Source of the DNA: Dactylellina haptotyla
Taxonomy: Eukaryota > Ascomycota > Orbiliomycetes > Orbiliales > Orbiliaceae
Assembly: GCA_031310005.1 (NCBI GenBank)
Contig: CM062384.1
Location: 1,736,001 to 1,800,000, forward strand
DNA length: 64,000 bases
Direction: 5' to 3'
Under the pieces are notes generated by a model. That model saw nothing but the letters and a program-made list of their open reading frames with translations, had not been told where the DNA came from and made no database searches. This document shows positions 20,639 to 32,100 of this stretch, piece after piece. A program made the translations under genes and the position numbers. The first letter of the stretch is position 1. The number at the start of each line of letters is the position of its first letter.

Positions 20639-23600
20639 CTATCTTTTTCGTTTTTCTGCCTTAAATGCTTCGATCCTATTCTTTAATTCGATGTCTTAAG
20701 GCAACAGTTAGCATCGAGGAAGGGGCTTAGCCATGGAGAGAATAAGAGAGGCTCACTAGGTAAAACTTGCTCTAATTTAAGCGGTGAACGATTGAACGGA
20801 TCAGTTGGGTCACTCAGAAGGTGTGCCTTGATGGTTGATAAGTCAATGGTTGTCTTGGATGTTGGAAGAATGACGGGGTTTTCCATCAATGTAAACAATA
20901 ACGGATCTCCAACAAGGGTTAGCAGGGTCTTTCTATCATAAATAATGCGGTATCGTACCTAGAAACTCATCAGGAATCTCTCCAAGCTCTTCTTCACCTT
21001 GTTCATCTTCTCGCTTGGCACTAACGACAGCATCTGACATGTTCTTAAGATGCAGAAGTTCTTCAGGGGATTTAAGACCAAACTTTGCTAAGATACCATA
21101 TGCTCTTGTAAAAAGTTCTGGGCTATAAGATCTTCCATCTGCAGCGATAGCTCGTATGAAATCTGGGCGAGCCCCTAGGTTCAGATATATGCTGATCATC
21201 TCCGATAATAGAGTCTTGGGGTCGAAACGATACTTTTTTGGATCTTTAACACGTAAGTTTGAGCATTTTGGACCAACCAAAGCTGCAAGATTGTAGTCAA
21301 GCATGCTAGCTAGCCTATGGACCAATTCCGCAGAAACAAATGCGTCAGGAACGGCGGCGGTAAACATTTTAACCATTAAAACTGTTTCATTCGCAAGGCT
21401 AACGTATGTAGTTGCATGATGCTCGTTCGAGAGCAATAGTCTCTCTTGCTCCGCCCTGGCCCGTGAGTCTGTTGTGTCAGTAGCAGGGGTTTCGATTTCA
21501 ATTTGCAAACGATGAATTTCTGATAATTTGGAGAGCGATTCGTCCAAGAGAAATGTAACATCGTTGAGCAGCAAAGCAACAAATCTAACAAAAAAATCCG
21601 GGTTGAGGCTACGGGAAAGGATATCAGTTGTCATGGTTGGGGATGAAGGTTAAATATTAGATTCATACGCTTACCGACTCTCTTGACCAAGTTTTTCTCT
21701 GTAGTTTTGGTTTCGCCATATCGATTTGACGACTTGCGAAATATTGTAGCGAATATTAAATTTATCATAAAACTGAGTATGCGCTCCAGTTTGCTCCACC
21801 TCTTTAAGTTTAGTTAGCATTGGGCCCAAGGTTTTATTTTGAACGGCAGATATTGGATCTCACCTATATAAAAGGACATGAGGGAATGCATTAGATTTTC
21901 CAATGCGAATGCGTGGCCGTTTAGAAGGTCGCCTAATACGCCCCGATCTCCACTCCCAGGGCGAGTTGGTAAAATTCCAAGATACAATGCTTCCACAAGT
22001 TTAGCTTTCAAATACGGATTCTTCACGTAGCTCGACATTCTTAAAAGAGCAATAGCTAAAACCATTATGGCTTCGCTTTGCTGATTTGTAACTCTTGAAG
22101 GGTAAGACCTGGTCAACTGTTAGTGCTGATAGTTTGTAAGATTTGAACTTGGGTGAACATACCGAACGACATGGCAAAAAACAGCTGCAACATCCTCAAT
22201 CATGTACTCGGGCAAATTAGAAAACTCTACGGGTGCCATTGCTGGAAGAGGAAGTCTCAGGCCTTTTCGAGGATACTCTCTTGTAGCAGATATTTGTCGA
22301 AGTAGCCAAACCGTCAAATAATTCATGAATGAGAGTGCCTGTAACTGTGAGCTCTCATCTGCCAAGAGGCCTTCGATGGCGGCCTGGTATGAATAGCCTT
22401 TCTGCAGCCTCTCTTTTAATAGGCGTAAGCTATTATCCAATTGCACAAGCTGCGGGGACTAGTCATGCAAAAGTAAATAAATCGTCCATAGAAGTCTATA
22501 AAACTGGTTTCTCACATTAAGAAAGCGTTCCCTTTCTTGCTCTAACCGCTCAAGATTCTTTTCCATGTCAGATAGATGGTGAGAGAGATTGACGGCATTG
22601 TTGACGCAAGCTATATAGCCTACATGGTGCGCCGCTACGTTAAGAAAGAAAACCTCAGAGTTGAAATTGGGTTTTCCGTCAATAACCATCTCGTAAAAAG
22701 CATCCGAGTTCAATTGGTCCGAATTGATTTTTGTCTCCTCTTGGATGCTGACCCGTGGCTGCTGCTTGAAATATCGCACATCGATTTTATCTACCTTGCT
22801 ATAAGTCGCGTCCATGAAAGGGTCACAGAGCTTGTTAAGAACAGCAGTAATGTTTAATAGAAAACCATCTGATGAAACTGTGTTTTCCTGCACCTGAAGT
22901 GCTCTTCTTTTCGAGTTTGAGTTGAGCACAAGAGCAAAAAAATCCAGAACTCTCCCACGGGCCTCTGGAGACGCCCTGACTAAATAATTGATAATAGTAG
23001 ATAGTTGGTCTTGGTGGGTTTTCATGGAGATCCGGAGGGTGCTACTCGCTAAATTCAAGGCTGAAGGTGCTTGAGTCTTCGGATTTGGAAAATATGCTTC
23101 CACAACTCTACCCTGGAGGGGTGATATACGAAAGTACGGACCGAGGAGTGTATCAACCTCAAGCTCAGGGGGGCGAAGACCGTGTGGTAGGAACATTGGG
23201 CTCAGGGTAAAGAGAATACCCAGGGGTTTGATCGATACGATACGATAAAGTGCATTCGTATATATCTGGTAATCATCCACCAGCTCCAGACTCTTTAACT
23301 GGGCGCTCATCTTCCCAAACGCCTCCAAGAAGACCTGTTTAAGCTCCGGATTAGACTCGAATGCTTCGGCCAATTCTTCAAGTAATTCCGGTGGTATTGA
23401 AGGCTCTCCGTCAATCGTTTTCAGCAAGTCTCCTGCCAAGTCGAACGGTCCGCTGGACGGTGTACTAGAACGTATTTTAATAATCTCTTCGTTTCGCCCT
23501 GACAGTCTTTAAAGCAAACGTTACTCACTCAAAAATATCCGGCTCAACGAGAGCATGACCGCAAAAGTCCACACAGATCCTTCTGATTTCAGTCAAAAAT

Positions 23601-24384
23601 TTGGTTTGATAAGAGCTATCCAATTTAGGATACCGGGGTTTTTGAAATATTGAGATAATTCGTTTGTAGCAATCTCTAAGGAAAGAAAACGGGTGAGGCA
23701 CAAAAGATGCTGTCGATATAATGATCTGGTCGAGATCTTGGAGACCAAGTCTCATGTCTGAATCATATGTCAAAACACATACCAGAAAACCGCGCATTTG
23801 AGAGGGAACTACTCATACTTCTACCTTGGGCTTTTATCTCATCCCCGAGATCTCTCAGGTATATGTACCCTTCGTTCGAGGTTTCTCTCTAGGAAAGCAG
23901 GCTTGAGCAACAATCGCGTATGTGTCACTACCAAAAGGGATTCTCGGACATACATTCACTGTAACCTGGAAAACTCGGCCGATAATATTATCCTCCCACT
24001 GCTCTAAAGTCAAGATTGAAGCTGTCTTTTTGTTGTTATCTTGCACAGAATGTTTACTTCGAGGTAGTTGCGGTGAAGGATTTCCTGAGGGGGAGACTGG
24101 CCGCTTTAAAGGTAGTGTTTGCGACGCGTCTTGTGTGGGCACGGAAGAGAGAGGAGAATGAGATGTTGGAATTGTAGGAGAGCTTTGAGTTTTGAAATTC
24201 GGATCATTTGCGCCTACTGAAGATGCCGGAGAGCTCGGAGGGGGCTGCAGTGACGCCCCAAGTCGGGCAAGCCGCTTCAAGCGTATCTTTTGACAGGAGG
24301 CCATTAGTTTTTACAGCTGGACGGGAGCAGCAACCGTACTTCGCGGGTGTTACTCACAGCTTCCGCATCGGGCGTGTTATCCAT
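20639..24384 (-). CDS. ufd2: Ubiquitin chain-elongation factor E4, Ufd2
   Basis: U-box E4 enzyme that extends ubiquitin chains with Cdc48 for proteasomal delivery. Eleven exons in consistent phase give 1052 aa: 24384-24358, 24286-23954, 23888-23825, 23757-23529, 23506-22516, 22449-22163, 22108-21864, 21801-21675, 21608-20959, 20906-20757, 20694-20639. The start MDNTPDAEA joins to IRLKRLARLG as in the family; the internal ATG at 24304 lies in the first intron. Core blocks: LEQWEDNIIGRVF, SFLRDCYKRI, YVKNPYLKAKLVEAL, FYDKFNIRYNISQVVKSIW, RNQNYREKL, LNPDFFVRFVALLLNDVTFLLDE. The C-terminal U-box reads DPLLFTLMENPVILPTSKTTID, DPTDPFNRSPLKLEQVLPN and ends ELKNRIEAFKAEKRKR. Divergent from utp25. Confidence 0.95.
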
Positions 24385-24884
24385 TTCTTATGAGATTGGC
24401 GGTGGAGTTTTGGACTTTAAGGTTTGAAAGTCTGGCTATGGTTCTCGATGATGGTTCCAACGATCTAGTTTGAATGTATGGTGGGGTTCGACAGATAAGA
24501 TGGACCTCGCAGCGAGTGATCATGGAGCTTCGAGCTTTCGAGCGTTAAGGAAAAAAGGCTTGGCCACCAAGATCGTGTCAGGCAAAGGAAAGTGTGCAGA
24601 GTGCTCACTAATCTAGGTGCTTCGGCGGATCCTAATGAACAACTGCTGGGTCCATATGAGGAACGGTAATACAAGTGCAACAAATGCAACAGCGTACTCA
24701 TGTCTGTGATCCCAGTTAGCTGCGGCTCCTGAGCAACTTGCGGTGCCAAGATGGAGCTATCCAAATAGTGGCGGTTTTTATTGTGGCGGTGCAACCTTAA
24801 ATTTCTTTGGGAAACCAGATGTTTCGTTAGACTGAAAACATCACATACAACCTACTCACCTTCGAACGTCGACCCATCAGAACC
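24385..24884. promoter_or_regulatory. Divergent promoter region ufd2/utp25
   Basis: About 500 bases between two divergent ATGs. A minus-strand frame (24794-24465) has no conserved pattern and is regarded as chance. Confidence 0.5.
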
Positions 24885-26762
24885 ATGTCCTTATCAGCCC
24901 TGCTCAGTTCTTTCGATTGCAACAAGTCTAGTGATCCTTCGTCCGAAGATATTCACCGCCAAGAGCCCCCAGCAAAACGCCAAAAACTAGACGATTCGGG
25001 AGGCAGGGAAGATGCAAAAAATGATCGTCAAGAATTCGAATGCGATCCTATCGCAAACGGACCAGAATCAGTTGGATCAATGAGGGGGCCGTCAGATACC
25101 GTGCCAAAGAGTGCGGATATACTGTTGACTTCTTACAAATCACATTATTGCATCGAGAAGGTGTCCAATTTTTTGACCACGCCAAAGACAGTCGTCCATC
25201 CTATGCTTGGCCGAATCACAACCTCGGATACTAGCCTAATTCCAAATGACCATCTCGATAGCTCCAATAGAGGTGCAATCGTGTCCGATGTTATATCTAA
25301 GTACACCGATGTAATATGCGCAGACGAGTCGCTATTGTCTGGGGAAGAAATACGCAGAATAGTTTGCGCTCACGCATTGCAGCATATCTCCCTGTAGGAA
25401 GACTCTCCTTGACTGGCTCCCTTGAGCTTTAGAATATTGGCTAATTTTCGTTTTATCATTCGTAGTACTCGGCAACTTGTGTTAAAAAATACTGAGAAGC
25501 TCGCAAAAAAATCAAGCGGGGTTAATCAGTCTGAGGGTAAACGCGACCAAGGATTCACAAGGCCAAAAGTGCTTTTCCTGCTTCCTACCCGGAATTCTTG
25601 CTATGAAGTTGTCAACATTATCTTTAGTCTCGCAGACCGTGAAACACAAGAAAATAAAGTCAGGTTCATGGAAGAATTTGGGCCTGGCACAAAACGCAAA
25701 ATGTTTCCTGACAGCAAACCCGAAGATTTCAAAGCTTTTTTTCGTGGAAACAGCGACGACATGTTCCGCATTGGTATAAAGCTCACGCGAAAGACAATCA
25801 AGCTCTTCTCTAAATTTTACCATTCCGATATTATCATAGCCAGCCCACTTGGCTTGAAGGCGATTATTGGCGCTACAGGGAAGGAAATCGGAGATATCGA
25901 TTTCCTAAGTTCCATTGAGCTTCTATATGTGGATAGCGCTGAAGCTCTGATCATGCAGAACTGGGACCACGTAGAGTCGATAGCTGCTGCTCTAAATAAA
26001 ATGCCAAAAGACTCACATGGTTGTGATTTTTCTAGAGTCCGAACTTGGTATCTAGATGGAAATGCAAGCCGTTACCGACAGACTATCATATCAAGCTCCT
26101 TTATAACACCCGAAATCAACTCTTTATTGTCAAGGCACTGTACAAATCATGCTGGGTTTATCAAAATTAGTGGGAACTGCTCTGGTGAGCTTAGTAGTCA
26201 CATCCCCCAACTATTTACCCGAATTTCGTCAGAAAAACCAAGCGATGACCCAGACACTCGCTTTGAATATTTTACCCAAAAAATTCTACCACATTATAAA
26301 CACTGTGGAGCTATTGAGAAAGGTGGGCTATTGATATTCTTGTCGTCATATCTGGATTTTGTGCGACTTCGCAATTACCTCACCAAGGTCGGCCAAAGCT
26401 TCGGCGAAATTAATGAATATAGCTCTGCGAGTTCTGTAGCTCGTTGCCGTGAATTCTTTTCAACCGGGAGACATAAGATTTTACTATATACAGAACGTGC
26501 GCATCATTACCGACGTTACACTCTCAAGGGCGTTCTCAATGTTTTCATGTACAACCTGCCAACGAATCCGGTTTTCTATAAGGAAATGGTTGGGTTCCTT
26601 CGCAATAGTATATCAAGCGGAAAGACAAATATAGAAGACCCTACAATAAGGGGTTTTTTTACCCAGTGGGATGCTTTAAAAATGGAGAGAGTCGTGGGAA
26701 GCGTAGCTTACGAGAAAATGAAAGATGATGGACATGAGATTGTTGATTTTGAGTTCCCTTAG
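24885..26762 (+). CDS. utp25: U3 snoRNP / SSU processome protein Utp25
   Basis: Helicase-fold protein of the small-subunit processome needed for 18S rRNA processing in the nucleolus (DEF/DIEXF in animals). Two exons, 24885-25393 and 25466-26762, join in phase (601 aa). The Utp25 domain is recognised by RPKVLFLLPTRNSCYEVV, the NKVRFMEEFG/FFRGNSDDMFRIGIKLT segment, SDIIIASPLGL, DFLSSIELLYVDSAEALIMQNWDHV and the C-terminal RHKILLYTERAHHYRRYTLKGV. As usual for this family the RecA-like core lacks GKT and DEAD motifs, so it is not expected to be an ATPase. The N-terminal acidic region is short compared with yeast. Confidence 0.94.
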
Positions 26763-26835
26763 CTAGTCTTGCTCTGCTTAAGAATTTGATCCCACTGAAA
26801 TATCTATAATATTTCTCAAACCGCCCATGACTATT

Positions 26836-27243
26836 CTATCCGATCAAGCGTGAGATCTATCATTTTTCTCGTTAGAGTTACTGACATTAATTAAGAGGAA
26901 TCGAACAGACGCACGGCCATAGCTACGCAGCATATACTAACATAAGGCGATAGCCTTTCACCAATTCGCGCTGCTTTCCAGAATCTATAACGAAAACCAA
27001 GTGTAAGCTTTATCTCCGACAGGAATCTTAGCATTTATCAACTTACACGCCGAGGAACCCATGTTTATGTCTGTCCATCAGTGCGGGAAAAACACTTCGA
27101 GCATACGCACAGGTGCATATAAAGAGTAGAATTACGAGGAGGAGTGATTGGAAGTTGAAAAGGGCGGACTGGTGAGTTAAGGGTTGATTAGCCGGTGTTC
27201 ATCCTTAATACAGCAAAACAGAAAGATATTAATCATTAACCAT
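26836..27243 (-). CDS. ksh1: Kish family small membrane protein (Ksh1/TMEM167)
   Basis: Tiny Golgi membrane protein required in the early secretory pathway. It is split so finely that no long frame shows it. Exons 27243-27241 (the ATG only), 27168-27047, 26984-26915, 26856-26836 give 71 aa, the family length (about 72). The protein reads [70 protein letters not shown], which follows the Kish pattern throughout, with two hydrophobic helices. Exons 2-4 are in correct phase with normal splice sites and a CTAAC branch site before the last exon. The first exon is the least certain, because its donor would be GTTAAT. Its stop lies 74 bases from the end of utp25 (convergent). Confidence 0.88.
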
Positions 27244-27484
27244 ATTTTAGTTTTCTGGATGCTCAAAGCACTGGTAGGCCTGTCTATAAAAGTGTCGAAT
27301 CGCGTATCCAAGGTTTCTAGATCGTCACAACTGTGAAGTTGATGTGCATTGTATTGATGGGGAGGTGGAAACTGTGGCGGTTGTCTGGTTATGACCGAAC
27401 GCCAAGCCTTACTATTCTATCCCATTTAGCGAATTTTCGCATCCCATCAGGACGTAACATTTTCCCTTTCCTGACAACAACAAT
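27244..27484. promoter_or_regulatory. Divergent promoter between ksh1 and taf13
   Basis: Only 241 bases separate the two divergent starts, so the genes probably share a promoter. Confidence 0.5.
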
Positions 27485-28083
27485 ATGGAATCTCGAGAAG
27501 GTACTAGAAGAGGTCCAAGGCCGCAAAGACGTCAGCCTTTCTTCTCGAAAGATCGTAAGCCAACCAAACCTTTGATTCTCCTCTCTAGATTCCACTTAGT
27601 TGGTGAATGCTTACGATGACTGGATTACAGTTAAGGTCATCATGTACGCATTTGGCGACGACTTCCAACCTTTTACAGAAAGTGTCAATACCCTTGACGA
27701 AATTGTTACGGAGTATGGCTGCATTTTTCTCTCTTCCCTCCTCATTCGTTTTAACTTGTAACCTAGCTAACCAATAGCTGCCATGTTTCTTTTTGACAAA
27801 GATACATAATCGAAATGGTATGTCCATTCATCATTCACTGCAAGTTTTCTACTCTTTGGCTTGAAATGGCTCCTTGCCTAACCTTCAATTCAAGTGCCAT
27901 GAAGCTGCTAAGTCCGCATCTCATGCGCGACGGAATAAAATAAAGGTCGACGACTTCAAATTTGCTCTTCGGCGTGATCCAAGGAAACTTGGCAGGGTGG
28001 AAGAGCTACTTGCGATGACTAAAGTCATCCAGGATGCACGGAAGCAATTCGATGAGACCGGAAGTACCATAAACCCCCGTTAA
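27485..28083 (+). CDS. taf13: TFIID subunit TAF13
   Basis: Histone-fold subunit of TFIID that pairs with TAF11 in RNA polymerase II initiation. Four exons in phase: 27485-27554, 27631-27712, 27802-27817, 27895-28083 (118 aa). The histone-fold region reads SKDLKVIMYAFGDDFQPFTE, SVNTLDEIVTEYIIEM, CHEAAKSASHARRNKIKVDD, FKFALRRDPRKLGRVEELLA. Exon 3 is a 16-base micro-exon coding most of YIIEM. The 3' end is only 55 bases from the stop of the convergent PPR gene, so transcripts must overlap. Confidence 0.95.
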
Positions 28084-28138
28084 AGGGAATCATAAAGTGT
28101 GTATGTAATTGAGGACGCTTTGCTGGGATGACATGATC

Positions 28139-29710
28139 TCATCTTGATCTCATTTTCGAAACCCGATTTTCAACCTCCATGATATCCGCACCACACCCGC
28201 CCTGTTGCAGCCATTCCGCCTTTAACAAGTCCCAGATTGCATTTGCCTTTCTATTTCCTGCAAGAATCAAATATGCGCGAAGACACCACAGTACCGCATC
28301 TCGAGTTATTGGATATCCTCCGTTGATAAAAGCTTCGAACACAGCATTTAGTCTTTGTAACGTCCATGGTGTATATCTCAACCTTCCATGTAAGGTGAAA
28401 CCTTTAAATAAGGACTGGAGGATGGAGGTTTCCGAGTTGATACCGTATTCTGAGAGATCGTGTAAAAGGGACAATATCCTTCCAAAGTCTGCGGTTTCAC
28501 TAGCGTGATAGTCGATAAAGATCGCGAACGACACCAAATCAGGGATCGGTGGTGCTAGTCGATGCAAGTTAAAGGTACTATCGAATCCCTGTTGGTTAAG
28601 AACCCATTTAAGCTCTTTCATATCTTTATGCAAGCGACTGTTGTATCTCTTATCCTTCAGTAGCGCTGCATTCTCTTTGCACGATAAATTTGCTATATGT
28701 GTGAGGATATCATGGGCAGCTTGTGGTTCTCCAGCACCAATCAGAGCGGTCATGATAGCATTCAAAACGACAATATCTACAACCTCTCCTGTTCCTAGAA
28801 ACTCTCGATAAGTGCTTCGGATTCCCTTACCATTACCTTGTTTTCCATAGTACATGATAAGATTAACATAGCTGAATCTATCCATTGGGACGTTCCGTCT
28901 CTTCATTTCCTTGAGAATCATCAATGGTAGATGCGGCATGTCGGAATTTGCAGCTAAATGGAATAGGATATTAAATGTAGTGGCATCAGCCGGAACACCG
29001 GCTATTTTTTCCATTTCTCGCCAGAGAAATAGGCCAGATTGAAGGTCGTGGTCAGTCAGGCGCCGATAGCTCTTAGCCACCAAGCTAATTGCGATATTCC
29101 AGTGAGATCTTGGTATAGAGACTCTACCGATCTTCATGTCATCGATTATCGATAGGTATCGCAACATCGCCCCCTCGTCTCCCTGTTTAAATCGGGAAAG
29201 ATTGGATAGCAGTGTATAAATTTGTTCTTGCGAAAAAAACCGTAGACGGGGGGGTGGAATTCCAAGATAAGCGTCAAACAGCTGTTCTCCGGGGGGTTCT
29301 TTAGAATTGAACAGCTTCCAAAAATACGCAAGTCGGCTGCTATAGCCAGAAGCCATTGGGAATTTATACGCCATAACATTTCCATTTTTTGCATTTTCCA
29401 GCAGGTCCGGCACGAGAGCAATGGATTTTTGGCTAGCAATACCCTGACTAAAACCGTTTCTCGGTCTGCACTCATCGGATCTAGGGCTATTAAGTACGCC
29501 TGAGCGTGTTCGGTGGTCAACTTGAAAATTGGTGACAGCTCCCGGGCTATACAGCGCTACTCGTGTGCCGCAACCGAAAGCTAGATGATTGCACGTTGGT
29601 GTTGATCGAGAGGGCTTAGAGCGAATTGAATTTTGGAATATGTTTCTCTGTACGGTTGGAAGGAGTAGACAACCTCCTGATCCTGGTCGACAAGCTAGAA
29701 GGGAACGCAT
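28139..29710 (-). CDS. Mitochondrial PPR-type protein
   Basis: Single exon, 523 aa. The N-terminus (MRSLLACRPGSGG...) is Arg/Ser-rich with few acids, as for a mitochondrial targeting sequence. Helical-repeat segments of pentatricopeptide type are visible between about residues 230 and 350, for example TTFNILFHLAANSDMP and SYVNLIMYYGKQGNGKG. Such proteins bind organellar RNA and act in mitochondrial mRNA stability, translation or ribosome assembly; the specific target is unknown. Its 5' side faces the mS23 gene 423 bases away, so two mitochondrial genes share an intergenic promoter region. Confidence 0.8.
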   Translation of the reverse strand: MRSLLACRPGSGGCLLLPTVQRNIFQNSIRSKPSRSTPTCNHLAFGCGTRVALYSPGAVTNFQVDHRTRSGVLNSPRSDECRPRNGFSQGIASQKSIALVPDLLENAKNGNVMAYKFPMASGYSSRLAYFWKLFNSKEPPGEQLFDAYLGIPPPRLRFFSQEQIYTLLSNLSRFKQGDEGAMLRYLSIIDDMKIGRVSIPRSHWNIAISLVAKSYRRLTDHDLQSGLFLWREMEKIAGVPADATTFNILFHLAANSDMPHLPLMILKEMKRRNVPMDRFSYVNLIMYYGKQGNGKGIRSTYREFLGTGEVVDIVVLNAIMTALIGAGEPQAAHDILTHIANLSCKENAALLKDKRYNSRLHKDMKELKWVLNQQGFDSTFNLHRLAPPIPDLVSFAIFIDYHASETADFGRILSLLHDLSEYGINSETSILQSLFKGFTLHGRLRYTPWTLQRLNAVFEAFINGGYPITRDAVLWCLRAYLILAGNRKANAIWDLLKAEWLQQGGCGADIMEVENRVSKMRSR

Positions 29711-30132
29711 ACATCTTCTCTTCTAGAGATATTAATAAGGCGCTCGGTGTAGAATCGTTGAAGCAAGATCAGGAAATTGTGGATTGTTTGTAAATAATAT
29801 TGATGTTGTTGTGAGAGTTGGACACGGCCAAGTTTTTTTGGCAGGTTAAGCGACTACGATTTTTCTCATCCAAATTTGACCTGGAGTATCATCACGACTG
29901 AATTCGATATCTCAAGCAATGCATGGTACAGTCAATCTGTATCTATTTGTAGATCGCGCACATAAAAACTCAATAGGTCTGTTGACAATTTATTCCTGAT
30001 TCATGTTGTCTAGCTCGTTTACTAATTCTGGGGCAGAAAAATAGACCAGCCTCAGAATATTTACTACTCAAGAGAAGAGTAAGTTCATAGAAGCTCGAAT
30101 TCAGTGGCAACAGTCTCCCGGGCTACGACAAT
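29711..30132. promoter_or_regulatory. Divergent promoter between the PPR gene and mS23
   Basis: Shared upstream region of two predicted mitochondrial-function genes. No further element is recognised by eye. Confidence 0.5.
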
Positions 30133-31029
30133 ATGTCTTTACCTCAAGGGGCAAATCCCCTTCGGATTTACAAAGATACAGCTCAGCTACTCAGCTCAGG
30201 TATATTAAGAAAAGAACCTCCCTGGTATCGCGTGGTTGCTTCAGTCCCACCTTCTACAATCCTCATCAGGACCGCGCCTGTTGAATTTGAACAAAACCAA
30301 GCAAGTCATCAACAAGAAAATCGGCAAATGCATCGCCCATCTAAAAAGAGCAAGAGATTTTTCCGACCAGGCCACGTCCGCTACCCGGAGGATGATCTCC
30401 GGAAAACATTCTTTTCTGACCACCCGTGGGAACTGGCTCGTCCTCGAATTTTGGTTGAAGACGACGGGGATGATGGCTTAAAATATGACTGGAGCAAACT
30501 TCAACAACCCGGAAAGGCTTTGGATGGTGAAAGGTCAGTATTCCGGGCTGGTTTCTTTCTCTCTTCGTTTCTATCTTTTTTTATATAAGCTATTTTCCAA
30601 GTCTATTTATATTTGAGCTAATATCCCTATCTATACATCAGTGTTATCCAGAGACAACTGTGGCTAATGAAGAACCAAAAACTATCTAAAAAGTCAGCTT
30701 ATGATATGGCTAGAAGGGAGTTTTACAAAATACGGATGCGTTCGGATATTGAACGTAGGATAGCAGCTGAAGAAGCTAAGTCAGTAGGTGCATTCTTCGG
30801 TAAGAGCTACCTCCAGATTGGCTTAGAGTTAGAGGAACAAACTCTTGCAATCTGGAAAACGAAGGCACAAAGTGCGGTGGTAAAGAGACAGCAACGGATA
30901 GAGGCTATGACAGGACCTAGTAGCGTTGATGAAGATGCTGCCGACGAGGGTATAGGGCTCGAGTCTCCTGATCCCATTAACACCACAGAAGCGTCAGTCG
31001 CCAGTGAGCCTAGTCCACCCCGTAGGTAG
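30133..31029 (+). CDS. rsm25: Mitochondrial small-subunit ribosomal protein mS23 (Rsm25)
   Basis: Protein of the mitochondrial 37S ribosomal subunit. Two exons 30133-30533 and 30642-31029 join in phase (262 aa). Family pattern: LRIYKDTAQLLSSGILRKEP, PWYRVVASVPPSTIL, RYPEDDLRKTFFSDHPWELA, RPRILVED, then RQLWLMKNQKLSKKSAYDMA with a helical RREFYKIRMRSDIERRIAAEE. The C-terminal 30 residues are acidic/Ser-rich and poorly conserved. Imported without an obvious cleavable presequence, as is usual in the family. Confidence 0.93.
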
Positions 31030-31590
31030 ATATAGATTATAATGTCTTGCTCTATATGTTGAGAATATTCATGCGTACCCTATGACACTAGTCATTAGGT
31101 CACTGCTGACTTTCCATTTCCTTTCTTTCTTTTTTCTTCTTTTTTTCTCTTATTTGAGGGGCTTATATCACTTAAGAAAAAATACCCAGTGCTATATAGT
31201 ATCATTATACTAAGATTGTGGATTAAAATGCTCTCGGTACCTAATTGCGCGCGCCTGTCAGGACTAGAAATCTGTATCTGAACGCCAAGATGTCACGATG
31301 CTCCTGTCAGCTTTCTCTAAGCGAATGCTACACTGTATATATTATTTTCTTGCGACCTTAGTATTTTAAAATCACAAGGCCTGACCCCTAAATTTCCGTT
31401 ATGGTGTGGAAGCACAGGATTCAGCCCAGTTATAAAACCTGTCTATGTCGATGGCTCGTGGAAATGTCTATTTTTATTTTGGGGGTCCAATAGCTTTTTT
31501 GGGCTTATATAAGCCTATTTTCACCATTGGATATTTTGTTGCCACCGAAAACGTCAAGCATCCACTCTGTCACTTCAAATACTCGTCAGT
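31030..31590. other. Intergenic region mS23-ypi1, same direction
   Basis: Pyrimidine/AT-rich with T-runs (31120-31150) downstream of mS23. No gene seen. A TATA-containing palindrome lies near the ypi1 start. Confidence 0.5.
31502..31515. promoter_or_regulatory. TATA-containing perfect palindrome upstream of ypi1
   Basis: GGCTTATATAAGCC is a perfect 14-base palindrome centred about 80 bases before the ypi1 ATG. The central TATATAA fits a TATA box. Confidence 0.45.
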
Positions 31591-32100
31591 ATGAATAACC
31601 TTCTTTGCCCTCAGGACCAGCCCGGAACTTCAACTATCACCACTACTCCATCAGAGGAACAGCAATCACTAGAAAACACACAAACCTTAAATTCTAATAC
31701 GGATGGGGTGTTGCGGTTGCGGGGGGTGCAAACAGAGCGACGAAGGGTAGCTTGGACAGAAGAGGTAGTAGATAATGAAGGGCTAGGGAGGAAGAAAACC
31801 AAGAGTATGTAACTCATAAAGTAAAGCAGTAAAATATGTTGCTTCAACTTACATCTCTTAGTATGCTGTATTTACAACAAGCCTCGCGATTTCGGCGAAT
31901 CTTCTAGCGAAGAGTCCGAGTCTTCATCCTCTGACGAAGATAACGAGCTGGAAAAGACAAAACGCGATGTTAGTGCAAAAGGAGATAACGAAACACACCG
32001 AGAGAAACGCCATCACACATGTGGACAGCATGGAGAGAAACACCAACGACGGAAAAATGCTTATGAACGACGGCCGAACCAACAACGTAAAGCGACATAA
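31591..32100 (+). CDS. ypi1: Type 1 phosphatase inhibitor Ypi1 (PPP1R11/inhibitor-3 family)
   Basis: Small disordered regulator of protein phosphatase 1 (Glc7). Exons 31591-31804 and 31862-32100 join in phase (150 aa). Diagnostic block: LRLRGVQTERRRVAWTEEVV, DNEGLGRKKTK and, across the intron, ICCIYNKPRDFGESSSEE; RRVAWTEEVVDNE contains the RVxW PP1-docking motif. The tail is Ser/Asp/Glu-rich and then His/Arg/Lys-rich. It faces the 3' end of sepH, another cell-cycle regulator, but no functional link is implied. Confidence 0.94.
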
